From Hondaea fermentalgiana (lineage: Eukaryota; Sar; Bigyra; Thraustochytrida; Thraustochytriidae), in assembly GCA_014084085.1 (NCBI GenBank), contig NPFB01000149.1:8255-72254 (forward strand): DNA of 64,000 nt, in the 5' to 3' direction. The position numbers and the translations under genes were made by a program. Every line of letters starts with the position of its first letter. The stretch's first letter is position 1. This document shows positions 38,191 through 47,300 of the stretch, one piece after another. Under the pieces are notes generated by a model. That model had not been told where the DNA came from, searched no databases, and was given only the letters and a program-made list of their open reading frames with translations.

Positions 38191-39399
38191 TTAATGGCGC
38201 TCACTGCGGCGGGAGTGTCGGTGTGATTTCTCATCATCGTCATCATCATCGTCATCATCATCGTGGGTGCGGTAGTGATCGCAGTCTTCTTCGCTATCGT
38301 CGGCGTCATTGTCCTCCTCATATTCACCGTCATCGCGGTCGGCATCATCGAGACCAAGCTCTTCATCACTTTCCCTGTGAAAATCATATGCCGTGCTCAA
38401 ATCCTTTGCCTCGGCATCTGGCGCAGAGTTATGAGGGTACGCGACCACGAGGCTGCCCGAAAGGTGGCGCCGTCTCCGACGAAGTACAACCAGGGACGCC
38501 CCCAAGAGGGCAATGAAACAGACGGCAAAGACAGAGCCCGTCACAGCCGCAGTTTTGGAGTTCGACGAGGAGGTATCTGCGGCTCTACTCGCAGTGGGCG
38601 TGGTTGCGGCGGTCCAGGAGTCGCTCGATGGTGCTGCGGTGCCTGCATTGTCGCCAATTACCCCTGAAATTTCGTCGACAGAGCCGAGGAGGTCTGCAAA
38701 GTCGTCCGTCTCGTAAATTTGCGTTCCTTCGCCAAAGACTGCGATTGCTGTGTCCTCGTCCCAGCCAACGGCGCCTACGGAGACGACAATGACGGGAATG
38801 TCAGCGTCTGCAATTTCCGCAGCCACGTCCTGCGTGGCATTCAAATCAGCGGGATCGAGAACGCCGTCGGTGAGCAACACCAAGACGCGGTTGGGTCTGG
38901 TATCTGGCTGCGCGAGAGCGAGCTCGAGAGCAGTATCCAGACTCAAGGAGGGGCACGTTCCTCCAGAAGGAGACAAGTTACTCGTCAAATAGTTTGTGGC
39001 GCCCAGCATGGAGAGGTCCGAGTAGTACATGTTGTTGTCTGTCAAGTTGAAAGAGATGGGTTCTTTCGTGGTTTGGTTGCACGAAAAGGTCCACGCAGAC
39101 ATGCCGAGGCCCGTGCTTCCCGGCACGGTCACGCCATTGGTCTGGGTGGTGCTAGCCCACCCACCTAAAGCGTCCCTAAGCTGTACATTAATTTCACGAA
39201 AGGCCACGGCTTCGAGCGTCCAGCAGTCCCTGCCCTCGTCGTCTGCAGCCTCGCACAGAGGCGCTGCCGCCGCGATGGACCCGCTCTGGTCCAGCACGAA
39301 GAAGACATCGAGCTGCGTCGCCTCGTCGTCGTCCTGCGCGACGGCGTTCCTCGCGGCCAGGGCCAGGAGCCCCGCCGCGAGTCTGAGGAGGGCCCTCAT
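38191..39399 (-). CDS. von Willebrand factor A type I membrane protein
   Basis: A 402-residue protein from the ATG at 39399; upstream in-frame sequence (to 39522) is an Arg/Ala repeat coded by a CGCA satellite and is rejected. Residues 1-22 are a signal peptide (ending AVAQ). Residues about 30-215 form a vWA domain: MIDAS start VFFVLDQSGSIAAAA, the conserved strand VLVLLTDGVLDP, and IPVIVVSVGAVGWDEDTAIAVFG. The MIDAS DxSxS motif and LTDG are intact. N-glycosylation sites (NLT, NAT, NQT) are present. A transmembrane helix lies at about 285-309 (VFAVCFIALLGASLVVL), then a short basic stop-transfer (RRRRRH) and an acidic tail with an Asp run and His/Ser. Predicted adhesion or matrix-binding surface protein. 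Confidence 0.9.
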   Translation of the reverse strand: MRALLRLAAGLLALAARNAVAQDDDEATQLDVFFVLDQSGSIAAAAPLCEAADDEGRDCWTLEAVAFREINVQLRDALGGWASTTQTNGVTVPGSTGLGMSAWTFSCNQTTKEPISFNLTDNNMYYSDLSMLGATNYLTSNLSPSGGTCPSLSLDTALELALAQPDTRPNRVLVLLTDGVLDPADLNATQDVAAEIADADIPVIVVSVGAVGWDEDTAIAVFGEGTQIYETDDFADLLGSVDEISGVIGDNAGTAAPSSDSWTAATTPTASRAADTSSSNSKTAAVTGSVFAVCFIALLGASLVVLRRRRRHLSGSLVVAYPHNSAPDAEAKDLSTAYDFHRESDEELGLDDADRDDGEYEEDNDADDSEEDCDHYRTHDDDDDDDDDDEKSHRHSRRSERH

Positions 39400-40121
39400 C
39401 GCCGCCGGGCCGGCGTCCGTCCGCGCACCTCTGCGGCTCGCCCGCGCGCGCGCGCACGCGCGCCGCTCGCACGCCGCACGCACGCACGCACGCACGCACG
39501 CCGCTCGCACGCACGCACGCACGCACGTCCGCGCGTCGCCCTTGGCGCTCTGGTCGCGGCTTCTGTAGGAGAACTAATCTAACTTTAGCTCGCTTTAGCC
39601 TATTAGCCTCAGCTTGCCCGCTCGGGCTTGCTCCTTTAGCCGGCCAGAAAGAGAGGGAGGAAGAGGGAGAGGAAGGCGAAGGGGAGAGAGGCGGAGGAAG
39701 CCGCGGCTCAAGTGAAAAAGGCAGCGCGTGCAGGAGGCGCACCTCGAGCACGCACGCACTGACGCACGCACGCCGCCGTGCACAGCGCAGCACGCGCCGC
39801 GCACCCGGCCGGAACGCCGCCGGGCTGGACCAGACCAGGCCCGAGCCGGGCCCCGCGCGGACGGAGAGAGCGAGCGAGCGAGGAGGTGGGGGACGCGAGG
39901 GAGCGGAGGCGCGGGTGCGGCGAGGCGAGGCGACGCTCCATCTTGCCTTGTAGCTTGCTTGCTGAAAACCTTACTATTACTACAAGTAAAGAGCGGAGTT
40001 TCTCTTGCTCTGTTTTCTTTCTTTCTTGAAAGCCGTGACCGACGGACGCGGCAAGCGGTGGTCACTTATAATGAAGGAAGCGGACAACTGAGACATCGCC
40101 TGAATGATGTGGCGAATAGCT
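39400..40121. other. Divergent intergenic, CGCA satellite
   Basis: No gene. Includes the CGCA microsatellite (39476-39528), GAGAGG/AGGA purine stretch (39650-39700), a second CGCA stretch (39745-39775) and GC-rich sequence. It is the shared 5' region of the vWA gene and the tRNA/Trx-fold gene. Confidence 0.5.
39476..39528. repeat. CGCA/GCAC microsatellite
   Basis: About eleven CGCA units split by a short interruption, about 80 bp upstream of the vWA start. Confidence 0.9.
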
Positions 40122-40193
40122 GTCCGCGTAGCTCAGTGGTAGAGTGCCCGTTTCCGACGCGGGTGGTCCGGGATTCGATCTCCCGCGTGGATT
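40122..40193 (+). tRNA. tRNA-Arg(CCG)
   Basis: Cloverleaf seen by eye, 72 nt including the discriminator base. Acceptor stem GTCCGCG with CGTGGAT (two G-T wobbles), D arm GCTC...GAGT with AGTGGTA loop, anticodon stem CCCGT/GCGGG with loop TTCCGAC (anticodon CCG, reads CGG Arg), T arm CGGGA-TTCGATC-TCCCG. A Pol III-type T-run follows (TTTTTTTT at about 40197). No intron. It ends 58 bp before the start codon of the next gene. Confidence 0.93.
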
Positions 40194-40251
40194 AAATTTT
40201 TTTGACTTTTTTTTTTCTGCTTCTTTGGACAATCACAAGCAGAGGCAAGAC

Positions 40252-41442
40252 ATGACGACGGAACGGAAGGAAGATGAGGTGTTGCGAGCGCTAGCAAAAG
40301 TCGTGGACTCCGCCGTTCGCAGTGCGAGCGCAAGAGACGGGTCCTCTATTTTTGTCTGGAGGCGAGGCAGATTCTGGCCACCTGCGTCTTCGACATCTTC
40401 GACGTCTTCGACATCGACGTCTTCGACATCTTCGACATCTTCGACGTCTTCGACATCTTCGGCTTCGACTCAGGCATCAGCCCCAGCCGCAGCCGGAGCA
40501 CCAGTACCTGCACCAGCGCCCACGCTGCTCGGAGCAGGGTTGGGTGGATGGTGCTCGCTTGACGTTGCAGAGGCGCTACGTCTGGACCTTGACGCACTCG
40601 AGAGGAATCTTTCTCGTGTGGCAGACGAGTTTCCAGACATTTTGATCGGCAACGAAGTGGAAATCGAAGACAATCGCGTTCATGATATCGAGATCTTCAT
40701 GCTCCAAGGTCAGCGCACCAAGCTCGCCAACCCTTCTACATTCACGCTTGCAATATTCTGGGCTACATGGGACCCTTTGCAGCGGGCTCGCCTACAGGAG
40801 GTATCACGTTTGTTCGCATCATGCAAGACTTCAGAAGACTATGTCGTTCAATTCGTCGCGGTTGATGATTCCCTCGATGCCGTCGCGTCGGTCGTTGATC
40901 ATATGCGGGAAGTCACATCGAACGATGATACGTGGTCACGCAAGAAACATTCATGGGCAGGGCGGCCCGAGGATCTTTGCGCCCGTCATAGCGCGAGAGC
41001 GCTTCGGATCACTGGTCTTGTCCCATGCCTCGTAGTGCTCGGCGCAGAGGCCCAAATTATGTGCACCTATCCGCTTGTTGTTTCCACAAAGGAAAAGAAT
41101 CAAGCTAACGGAGACAATGAGAAGGACACATCGACGGTGTCAGAGACGCTTGGGAGCGCAGTCAATCAGGACAACGCTTTCGATCCGAATGTTGCCGCTG
41201 TGCGCTTAGGATTGGCCGCCATGAGCGCAACGACAGAAAGCGAGCGTCATCTTCCGCGTTTTACGTCCACGAACGAGTTCTCAGTGTGGCTCACCGCGCG
41301 CGCGAACAGGCTACGGGGACCCATTGACTTTGAGGAGCGTTGGGAGCGCAACGATCTCGTGAGTATATTACTTTTGCGGGAACCCGATCTTCATCCGATC
41401 GCAAGAACAGGAAACTCTGTGCAACCAATCGTCGATCAGTAA
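40252..41442 (+). CDS. Thioredoxin-fold protein lacking catalytic cysteines
   Basis: A 396-residue protein from the ATG at 40252. The frame is open back into the tRNA at 40144 and that part is rejected. Residues about 45-75 are a Ser/Thr low-complexity run coded by a 9 bp repeat (TCTTCGACA). Residues about 155-300 look like a thioredoxin/nucleoredoxin fold: strand FTLAIFWATWDPLQRARLQE, where the usual WCxxC is replaced by ATWDPL, then FVAVDDSLDAVASVV and VPCLVVLG with the cis-Pro position. Without the CxxC it cannot act as a dithiol oxidoreductase; a chaperone or scaffold role is more likely. The upstream leader has a polypyrimidine tract and a CAG at 40240-40242 that looks like a 3' splice site. 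Family assignment is moderate. Confidence 0.65.
   Translation: MTTERKEDEVLRALAKVVDSAVRSASARDGSSIFVWRRGRFWPPASSTSSTSSTSTSSTSSTSSTSSTSSASTQASAPAAAGAPVPAPAPTLLGAGLGGWCSLDVAEALRLDLDALERNLSRVADEFPDILIGNEVEIEDNRVHDIEIFMLQGQRTKLANPSTFTLAIFWATWDPLQRARLQEVSRLFASCKTSEDYVVQFVAVDDSLDAVASVVDHMREVTSNDDTWSRKKHSWAGRPEDLCARHSARALRITGLVPCLVVLGAEAQIMCTYPLVVSTKEKNQANGDNEKDTSTVSETLGSAVNQDNAFDPNVAAVRLGLAAMSATTESERHLPRFTSTNEFSVWLTARANRLRGPIDFEERWERNDLVSILLLREPDLHPIARTGNSVQPIVDQ
40387..40460 (+). repeat. 9 bp coding minisatellite (TCTTCGACA)
   Basis: About eight imperfect units in frame, coding a Ser/Thr-rich run. Confidence 0.9.
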
Positions 41443-41698
41443 CATAACATACAGATTTTGCGAAAAAAGTCAAAAACTTCATTCCAATCAAGCTCGACCA
41501 TTCATTCACACATCAATCAAGCTTTGATCATTTACATAAAAAGATAACACGTCAAGCAGGTTCAGTCATTCACAGTAGAACACAGATCAATCAAGCTTTG
41601 ATCATTTACAAAAAAGAAAACCAGGTCAAGCAGGTTCAATCATTCACAGTAAAATCCAGATCAATCAAGCTTAGACACTTGCAAAAAACTCGCATTTA
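41443..41698. repeat. 74 bp tandem repeat in convergent intergenic DNA
   Basis: Units start ATCAATCAAGCTT at 41512, 41586 and 41660 (exact 74 bp period), two full and one partial copy plus a degenerate partial at 41481-41511. They lie between two convergent stop codons. Confidence 0.9.
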
Positions 41699-42442
41699 TC
41701 AAGCTCGAGTGACGAGCGAAGTGAGACGCTTCAGCGCAGCTTCTGCATCTTTGGCCAGATCCATTTTGCCTGCCAAAATAAGAACCTCTGCAAACATGCG
41801 CATTTTTACAATGCAATGCTCTCCGCAGGCGCTCTCGATAACGCAAATGCGTCTAGCAAGGGCTTTGTCGGACATAGTGCGCACGCGCATCCACGTGTGC
41901 TCGTACGTTGCCGTTGGGTTCTTGTATGTGGATCCCTCCTTCAAGTGTAGCTCCTTGAGTCTTTCGAGCTTGCGTTCCATAGTGGCAAGCTTGGCGCGTT
42001 GGGCCGGGGTCTCACAATCATCCTCGTCATCGATGGTAGCTACGCGCCAGCGAGGGGGCATCTTGGCGCGCTTGCTTTCTGCTGCCGCCGCGAGTGCGGG
42101 CTGGTCTGCGAGGCGCCTTGACTTGCGAGTGCCTTCTCGTGGCGCTGCGCGGATGCGCTTCGTCGTAGCTTGTGGCTTCTCTTTCTCTGTGCTCTCTGCA
42201 GGCAGGGTTGCTGGGCCAAGATCGAGCCCAATCGCTTCGAGTTCGGCCAGATTCCGACGAATATTTGCTTCGCGGGCGACCTGGTATGCGGATTTGAGTT
42301 CCTCTGGCGCCTCGTTGTCGTCTTCGTCATCCTCGTTGTCGTCGAGGTTGTTGTCTTCTATTGCTTGCGATGGTACCTGAGACGTTTCCTGCGTCATGAC
42401 AAGAGGCTCCTCTTCGGTGGAAGCCGCCTTGGTGTCCGTCAT
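41699..42442 (-). CDS. Small acidic/basic nuclear-type protein, function unknown
   Basis: A 247-residue protein. The ATG at 42442 is chosen because the two codons before it are TTG and ATC, not ATG. N-terminal region is acidic (DDNEDDEDDNEAPEE). Then the motif YQVAREANIRRNLAELEAIGL, a helix pattern (Y..xREx.I..N...L..LGL) found near the start of plant and protist chromatin-associated proteins such as WDR76-like proteins, followed by TRKSRRLADQP, which resembles an RKS.RL basic motif. The last third is helical (ERKLERLKELHLKEG... to the C-terminus). No catalytic motif. It might bind chromatin or RNA; that is inference only. Confidence 0.7.
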   Translation of the reverse strand: MTDTKAASTEEEPLVMTQETSQVPSQAIEDNNLDDNEDDEDDNEAPEELKSAYQVAREANIRRNLAELEAIGLDLGPATLPAESTEKEKPQATTKRIRAAPREGTRKSRRLADQPALAAAAESKRAKMPPRWRVATIDDEDDCETPAQRAKLATMERKLERLKELHLKEGSTYKNPTATYEHTWMRVRTMSDKALARRICVIESACGEHCIVKMRMFAEVLILAGKMDLAKDAEAALKRLTSLVTRA

Positions 42443-42946
42443 GATCAATAATCTTCCTCGCCTTCGTCAGCTTGTTGTAGCTTGTTGTCTTCTGACGGTG
42501 GTTATGGTGAAGATGATTGTCCTTGCACACTCGTTCAAGTTGCCAGGCAGCCAGCAAGGCAGCCAGCCTGCCGCGCGAGCCGTCTCGCTGGGCCGATGTT
42601 CGCTGCCGTGGCTCTCGGCGGTCTGCGTAGGCCTTTCTACTCTTCTAGCGTTGCAGGTTTGCTGCCGTGGTTGTCGGCACGCACGGGTTCTGCTCGCCCG
42701 TGCTGGACTCGGAGGCCCCAAAAACCAAAGCAAACTTCAAAAGGGAAACCCCAAATCGGTGCGCGAGCGAAGATATACACCACCACCAAGGGAGGCTCGC
42801 ACGAGAACGCGCCTCGGCATCTTCAATACTCGCGCGACACCAAGCGCGTGCTGACTAGCCACGCCCTCTCCGAGTCGGAGTTTAACCAGCCCAAGTGCCG
42901 CGCGAGCGAGTGATCTTTGTCGTAGGAGAAACGCGGCGAGAAGACC
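42443..42946. other. Divergent promoter region
   Basis: About 500 bp between divergent genes (- small nuclear-type protein, + SOD). No gene is supported; the open frames overlap on both strands. Contains CCAGCAAGGCAGCCAGCC-like sequence near 42545. Confidence 0.5.
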
Positions 42947-43693
42947 ATGAAGACGTTTGGCCGCTGGGTCTGCGCGAGCCTCGTGCTGGGCGTCTTGACA
43001 GGGACGGCGACGCCGCCGACCGTGGCAGCGCAGAACTTGCCTTTGCCACCGCTGCCGTACGCATATGATGCTCTCGAGCCTTACATTGATGAGCAAACCA
43101 TGCGAATTCATCATCTCAAGCACCACCAAGCGTACACGGACAATCTCAACAAGGCTCTCGCCACAATGCGTGGAGACCCGGAGCTCAAGCATCTGGCGAA
43201 GATGGGCATTGACAAGCTTTTGCAACACCTCGATGAGGTCCCTCCACGCCTCCGTGGTCAGGTGCGAAATCATGGAGGTGGCTATGTGAACCACGACCAA
43301 TTCTGGCGCAACTTGAGCCCCAACGGTGCTGGTGAACCAGGTCAGGGCTCAGCACTGCAGCACGCCATCGAAAAGTCGTTTGGATCTCTTGACGGCTTCA
43401 AGACCGTATTTAGCGAAGCTTGCCTCGGTGTCTTTGGCTCTGGATGGTGTTGGCTCTGCTTCAACACCGAAGCGCAGACGCTTTCTGTGGAAACGACCTC
43501 CAACCAAGACTCACCGACGTCTGCCGGCCTGGAAGTGATTATTGCCCTAGATGTTTGGGAGCATGCCTACTATCTCAAGCACCAGAATCGTCGCAAGGAC
43601 TACTTGGAGGCCATCTTTGCTGTGCTCGACTGGCAGGAGGCTGACGCACGTCTGCGCAAGGTTTTGCACGATGCGACGAAAGAGGACCTCTAA
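42947..43693 (+). CDS. Secreted Mn-type superoxide dismutase
   Basis: A 248-residue Fe/Mn SOD family protein with an N-terminal hydrophobic leader (WVCASLVLGVLTGTA) and an AxA-like cleavage site (VAA/Q, about 28). The metal ligands are present: His55 (MRIHHLKHH), His116 (GGYVNHDQFW), Asp202 and His206 (LDVWEHAYYLKHQN). Tyr63 is the active-site Tyr34 equivalent. Gly at the GGG position and Gln in SNQDSP (about 187) are features of the Mn enzyme. Converts superoxide to H2O2 and O2. The leader reads as secretory rather than mitochondrial (no Arg-rich amphipathic helix), so export or an endomembrane/plastid route is inferred. Length matches the family plus leader; a late stop after KEDL. Confidence 0.9.
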   Translation: MKTFGRWVCASLVLGVLTGTATPPTVAAQNLPLPPLPYAYDALEPYIDEQTMRIHHLKHHQAYTDNLNKALATMRGDPELKHLAKMGIDKLLQHLDEVPPRLRGQVRNHGGGYVNHDQFWRNLSPNGAGEPGQGSALQHAIEKSFGSLDGFKTVFSEACLGVFGSGWCWLCFNTEAQTLSVETTSNQDSPTSAGLEVIIALDVWEHAYYLKHQNRRKDYLEAIFAVLDWQEADARLRKVLHDATKEDL

Positions 43694-44317
43694 AAACAAA
43701 ACAAAACGAAAATACGACAGACAACAAAAGCACACATCCACGTAAGGACCGGCTGTCTTTGCGCACGAACTACCTCGTCCGCCTTCGAGTCTCCTTTCGT
43801 TTTGGGTGGGCTCCTTGCCCCACACACATTTCAACACCCATCAAAGAGGATGATAGTCAGTCAAAAGCACGAGCGACCTCATTTGTATTGAAACAAAAGA
43901 ACAAGTAGACCTACCAACTTCAAAAAGCGATCAACTCCTCTTTCTTTGCTGGTCAGCCCGCCCGCCAGCCAGTCAGTCAGCCAGCAAGCAAGTAAGCAAG
44001 CAAGCAAGCCATTCTGATGCTCTTTTTTTATATCCGTTGAGCGCAACCCAATTCAAAGTTTGTCTCGAATTGTATACTTCTACTATCTCTAAACTGAATG
44101 ATCCCTTGAGGCGGTGTGACGATACGTCAGACTTTAGATGGCTTTCACACACTAAGACCCTTGTGAACGAGCGAGCGAGCGAGCGAACGAACGAGGGAGT
44201 GCGCACGCACACACACGCGATAGATGAGATAGAAAAGCTCCGCTCTTTGTATCGCCGCGCGCGGGGGCAAACACAAAGACTCGGCCTCGCTCGCCAGCGA
44301 CACGAGAGCGCTGTGCG
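43694..44317. other. Intergenic with CCAG/CAAG repeats
   Basis: No gene. Contains a CAGT/CCAGC/CAAG microsatellite (43964-44010), then CGAGCGAGCGAACGAACG (44168-44192) just before the CFAP57 start. Confidence 0.6.
43964..44010. repeat. CCAGC/CAAG microsatellite
   Basis: Imperfect CAGT, CCAG and CAAG units in the upstream region of the CFAP57 gene. Confidence 0.8.
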
Positions 44318-47300
44318 ATGGAGTCGAAAGAAGAGAAGCCGGCGGGAGAAGGCCTGCGCCCGGACGGCGCGAGCGACGATGCTGGCGCCAATGGAAATGG
44401 AGCAAATAACGCCACCGGCAACGTCGACGGCGAGAACGGCGGCAACACCGGCAGCACCAAGGGCACGGCGGGTGGGTCTGGAACCGGGAGCGCCAACCTT
44501 GTTCCACGACACGTCTTTGGTCTCAAGGCCGATGTCGCCGACAGCGTCTGGTTCTTGGAGGAGAATCTCATCATGTACCCTGCAGGCAACAACGTCATTG
44601 TCTATCACACGGACACGCGCGTCCAAAAGTTTATTCAGGGTACCGAGGGCTGTGCGGGTATTACAGCACTGAGCGTTTGCCCAAGCCGTAAATTTGTTGC
44701 CGTCGCAGAGCGCGGCCAACGGGCCAGCGTGAGCATCTATGATCTCGGAACCCTGAAGAAACGTAAGCTGCTCACCACGTCGGAATGCAACTCGAGCGAG
44801 TACGTGAGCGTTTGCTTCTCGAGCAACAAGCAGCTCCTCACGCTCGGCGGTGGGCCGGATTGGAGTCTCGTACTCTGGCAGTGGGAAAAGGCCAAGGCCT
44901 TGTGCGCCGTCAAGGTCTCCAATGGCGCCGGGGCCCCGCTGACACGGTGCAGCTTTAACCCTGTCGACCCCTCGGTCGCTTGCGTGACAGGCGACGGCAT
45001 CTTCAAGGCTTTTCGCATCGTTGAGAGCATCTTCAAGCCAATGCCAAATTTACTCGGTCAAATGGAACCCAAACGCTTCACTGCGCACCTCTGGCTCAAC
45101 GATGATCGCGTTCTTCTCGGTACAGACGCGGGCGAACTCATTCTATTCGAGGCCGGCGAGTACCTTGCGACTCTCGAGTGCGCGCCACGTAACAACAAGG
45201 CCATTTCCTACATGGTGACCATTTCGGATGGGTTCATCGCAGGCTGCGAGGGTGGCGACCTTCGCGTCTATATCGCCACTGAAGATGATGCCGGGTACTA
45301 CCATGAAACGAAGATGCTCAACATTTCGGAGGCAGGTAATCAGAGCGCTGGGAATCAGTTTGTGGCTTCAAAGTCGCCAAGCGCCTTCTCCGTCGCGCCC
45401 GTTCGTCGTGGCATGACCGCGGCCACCACGTTCCAGACGCAGAACACCCAGCTTCAGCAAATGCAACAGCTCCAGCAGGAGGACACCTTTGAAGAGACAA
45501 TTATGTCCATTGCTGTGAGCCCCTCAGAGGAGTTTGCCGTCGTGGCCCTCAATACAAACCAGCTAGCTCGCGTCCGCCTCACAAGCAGTGACCTTCTCAA
45601 GCAGGACGAAATGACCAGCCAGGTGCTCGTCGACCCGTTTCATCGTCAAGGACTTGGCAATACAGCGCGCATCACCGGTCTCGACGTCTGCGTGCGCAAG
45701 CCTCTGATTGTGACCTGCGGCCTAGACCGCTCTGTGCGCATCTGGGACTATCTCGATAATCGCAACGAGCTCACCAAGTTCTTCAACGAGGAGGCGCACT
45801 CTGTGAGCTTTCATCCTTCAGGACTGCACATTCTCGTTGGATTCTCGGATAAGCTGCGTCTCATGAACCTTCTCATGGACGACCTGCGCCTTGCCAAGGA
45901 GCTCCCCATTAAGGCTTGTCGCGAGTGTCAGTTTGCCAACGGTGGGCACATGTTCGCGGCAGTGAACGGAAACACGATTCAGGTGTTCAACACGTACACG
46001 TGCGAATGCATTCGGACCATGCGTGGCCACAATGGCAAGGTTCGATCGCTCTTTTGGTCCCACAACGACGCGCAGCTCGTCTCTGCAGGCATGGACGGCG
46101 CCGTCTATCAGTGGGATCTCAAGGAAAACAAGCGCGATGGCGAATATGTAAAGAAGGGCTGCAATTACACGTCTGCGATCTGCAACAAGGCCGGAGATGC
46201 CGTCTTTGCTGTGGGCAACGACGCCATGCTGCGCGAAGTCGAATTTCCGGTGTCCGTCGTCACGAAGGAGATCGAGTCGCGCAGCACCCTGAGCCAGCTT
46301 GCCATGAGTACCTCCCAGCGCATGCTTTTTGGCGCCTCGGCGGACTCTGGGCGGCCTGGGTCCATTCGCTCCTTTAAGTTCCCGCTAACAGGAGACTACG
46401 CTGAATTCTCGAGCCTTGCGGGACCCGTGACGCGCATGCGTTTATCCTGGGAGGATCAGTTTCTCTTTGTAGCGGGCGAAGATGGCACCTTGCAGATCTT
46501 CGAGGTACGCGAGAAGGACGGCCGCGGCGGCGTTGCGGGCGTTGCGGGCGTTGCGGGTGGGTCACCCGCCGGCGCTGCCTTCGACAGCGTCATGGCTCAG
46601 TCGCTTCAATATGCAGAGGAGATCCTTGTCACCAAGACGGATCTCGAGGAGAAGAACGCGCTCATGGCTGAACTGAAGAGCAAGGTGGACGAGCTCACGC
46701 TGCATAACGAGTACCAGCTGCGTCTGAAAGACATGAACTACAATGAAAAGATCAAAGAGGTCACGGAAAAGTTTACCCAGGAGCTCGAACAAGACAAGAA
46801 CCGCTATGAGCTCCTGCGAGAGGAAAAGAACGATCTCGAAATGGAGTACGCTGACAAAATCAAGCAAGTCCAAGACCAACATCAGCAAAAGCTGCAAGAG
46901 ATCGAGTCCACGTATCAGACCAAAATCATGGCCGAGGTCGAGCGATATCAGTCGCTTTGCCGCGAGCGCGACCAGCAAAAGACGCAGTGGGACAAGCAGC
47001 AGCAAATGCTCGTGGAAAGTCACGAGCGATACATTAACGAGATCACGCTCGACTATGAGCAGCAGCTGCAAGACGATCACGAGCTCAAACTCCAAGTCGT
47101 CGGTGAGGTCGAGGACATTCAGCGCGAGTTCGATGAGACAATGCGGCAGCTCGAGGGCGATATCGACAAGGAGATTGAGCTCCTCAAGGCAAAGTACGAA
47201 AGCAAGCTCGGCGCCGAACGCGAAGCGACTCTTCGTTTCAAAGGCGAGAACGGTATCATGAAGAAGAAGTTCTCCGCGCTTGGCAAGGACATTGAATTTC

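Noticed and set aside
38191..39522. vWA protein start at 39522
   Set aside because: The added residues are an Arg/Ala/Cys repeat coded by CGCA satellite; the signal peptide begins at 39399.
40144..40251. Extension of the Trx-fold gene into the tRNA
   Set aside because: The in-frame ATG lies inside the tRNA cloverleaf and the added residues include the T-run; the ATG at 40252 fits.
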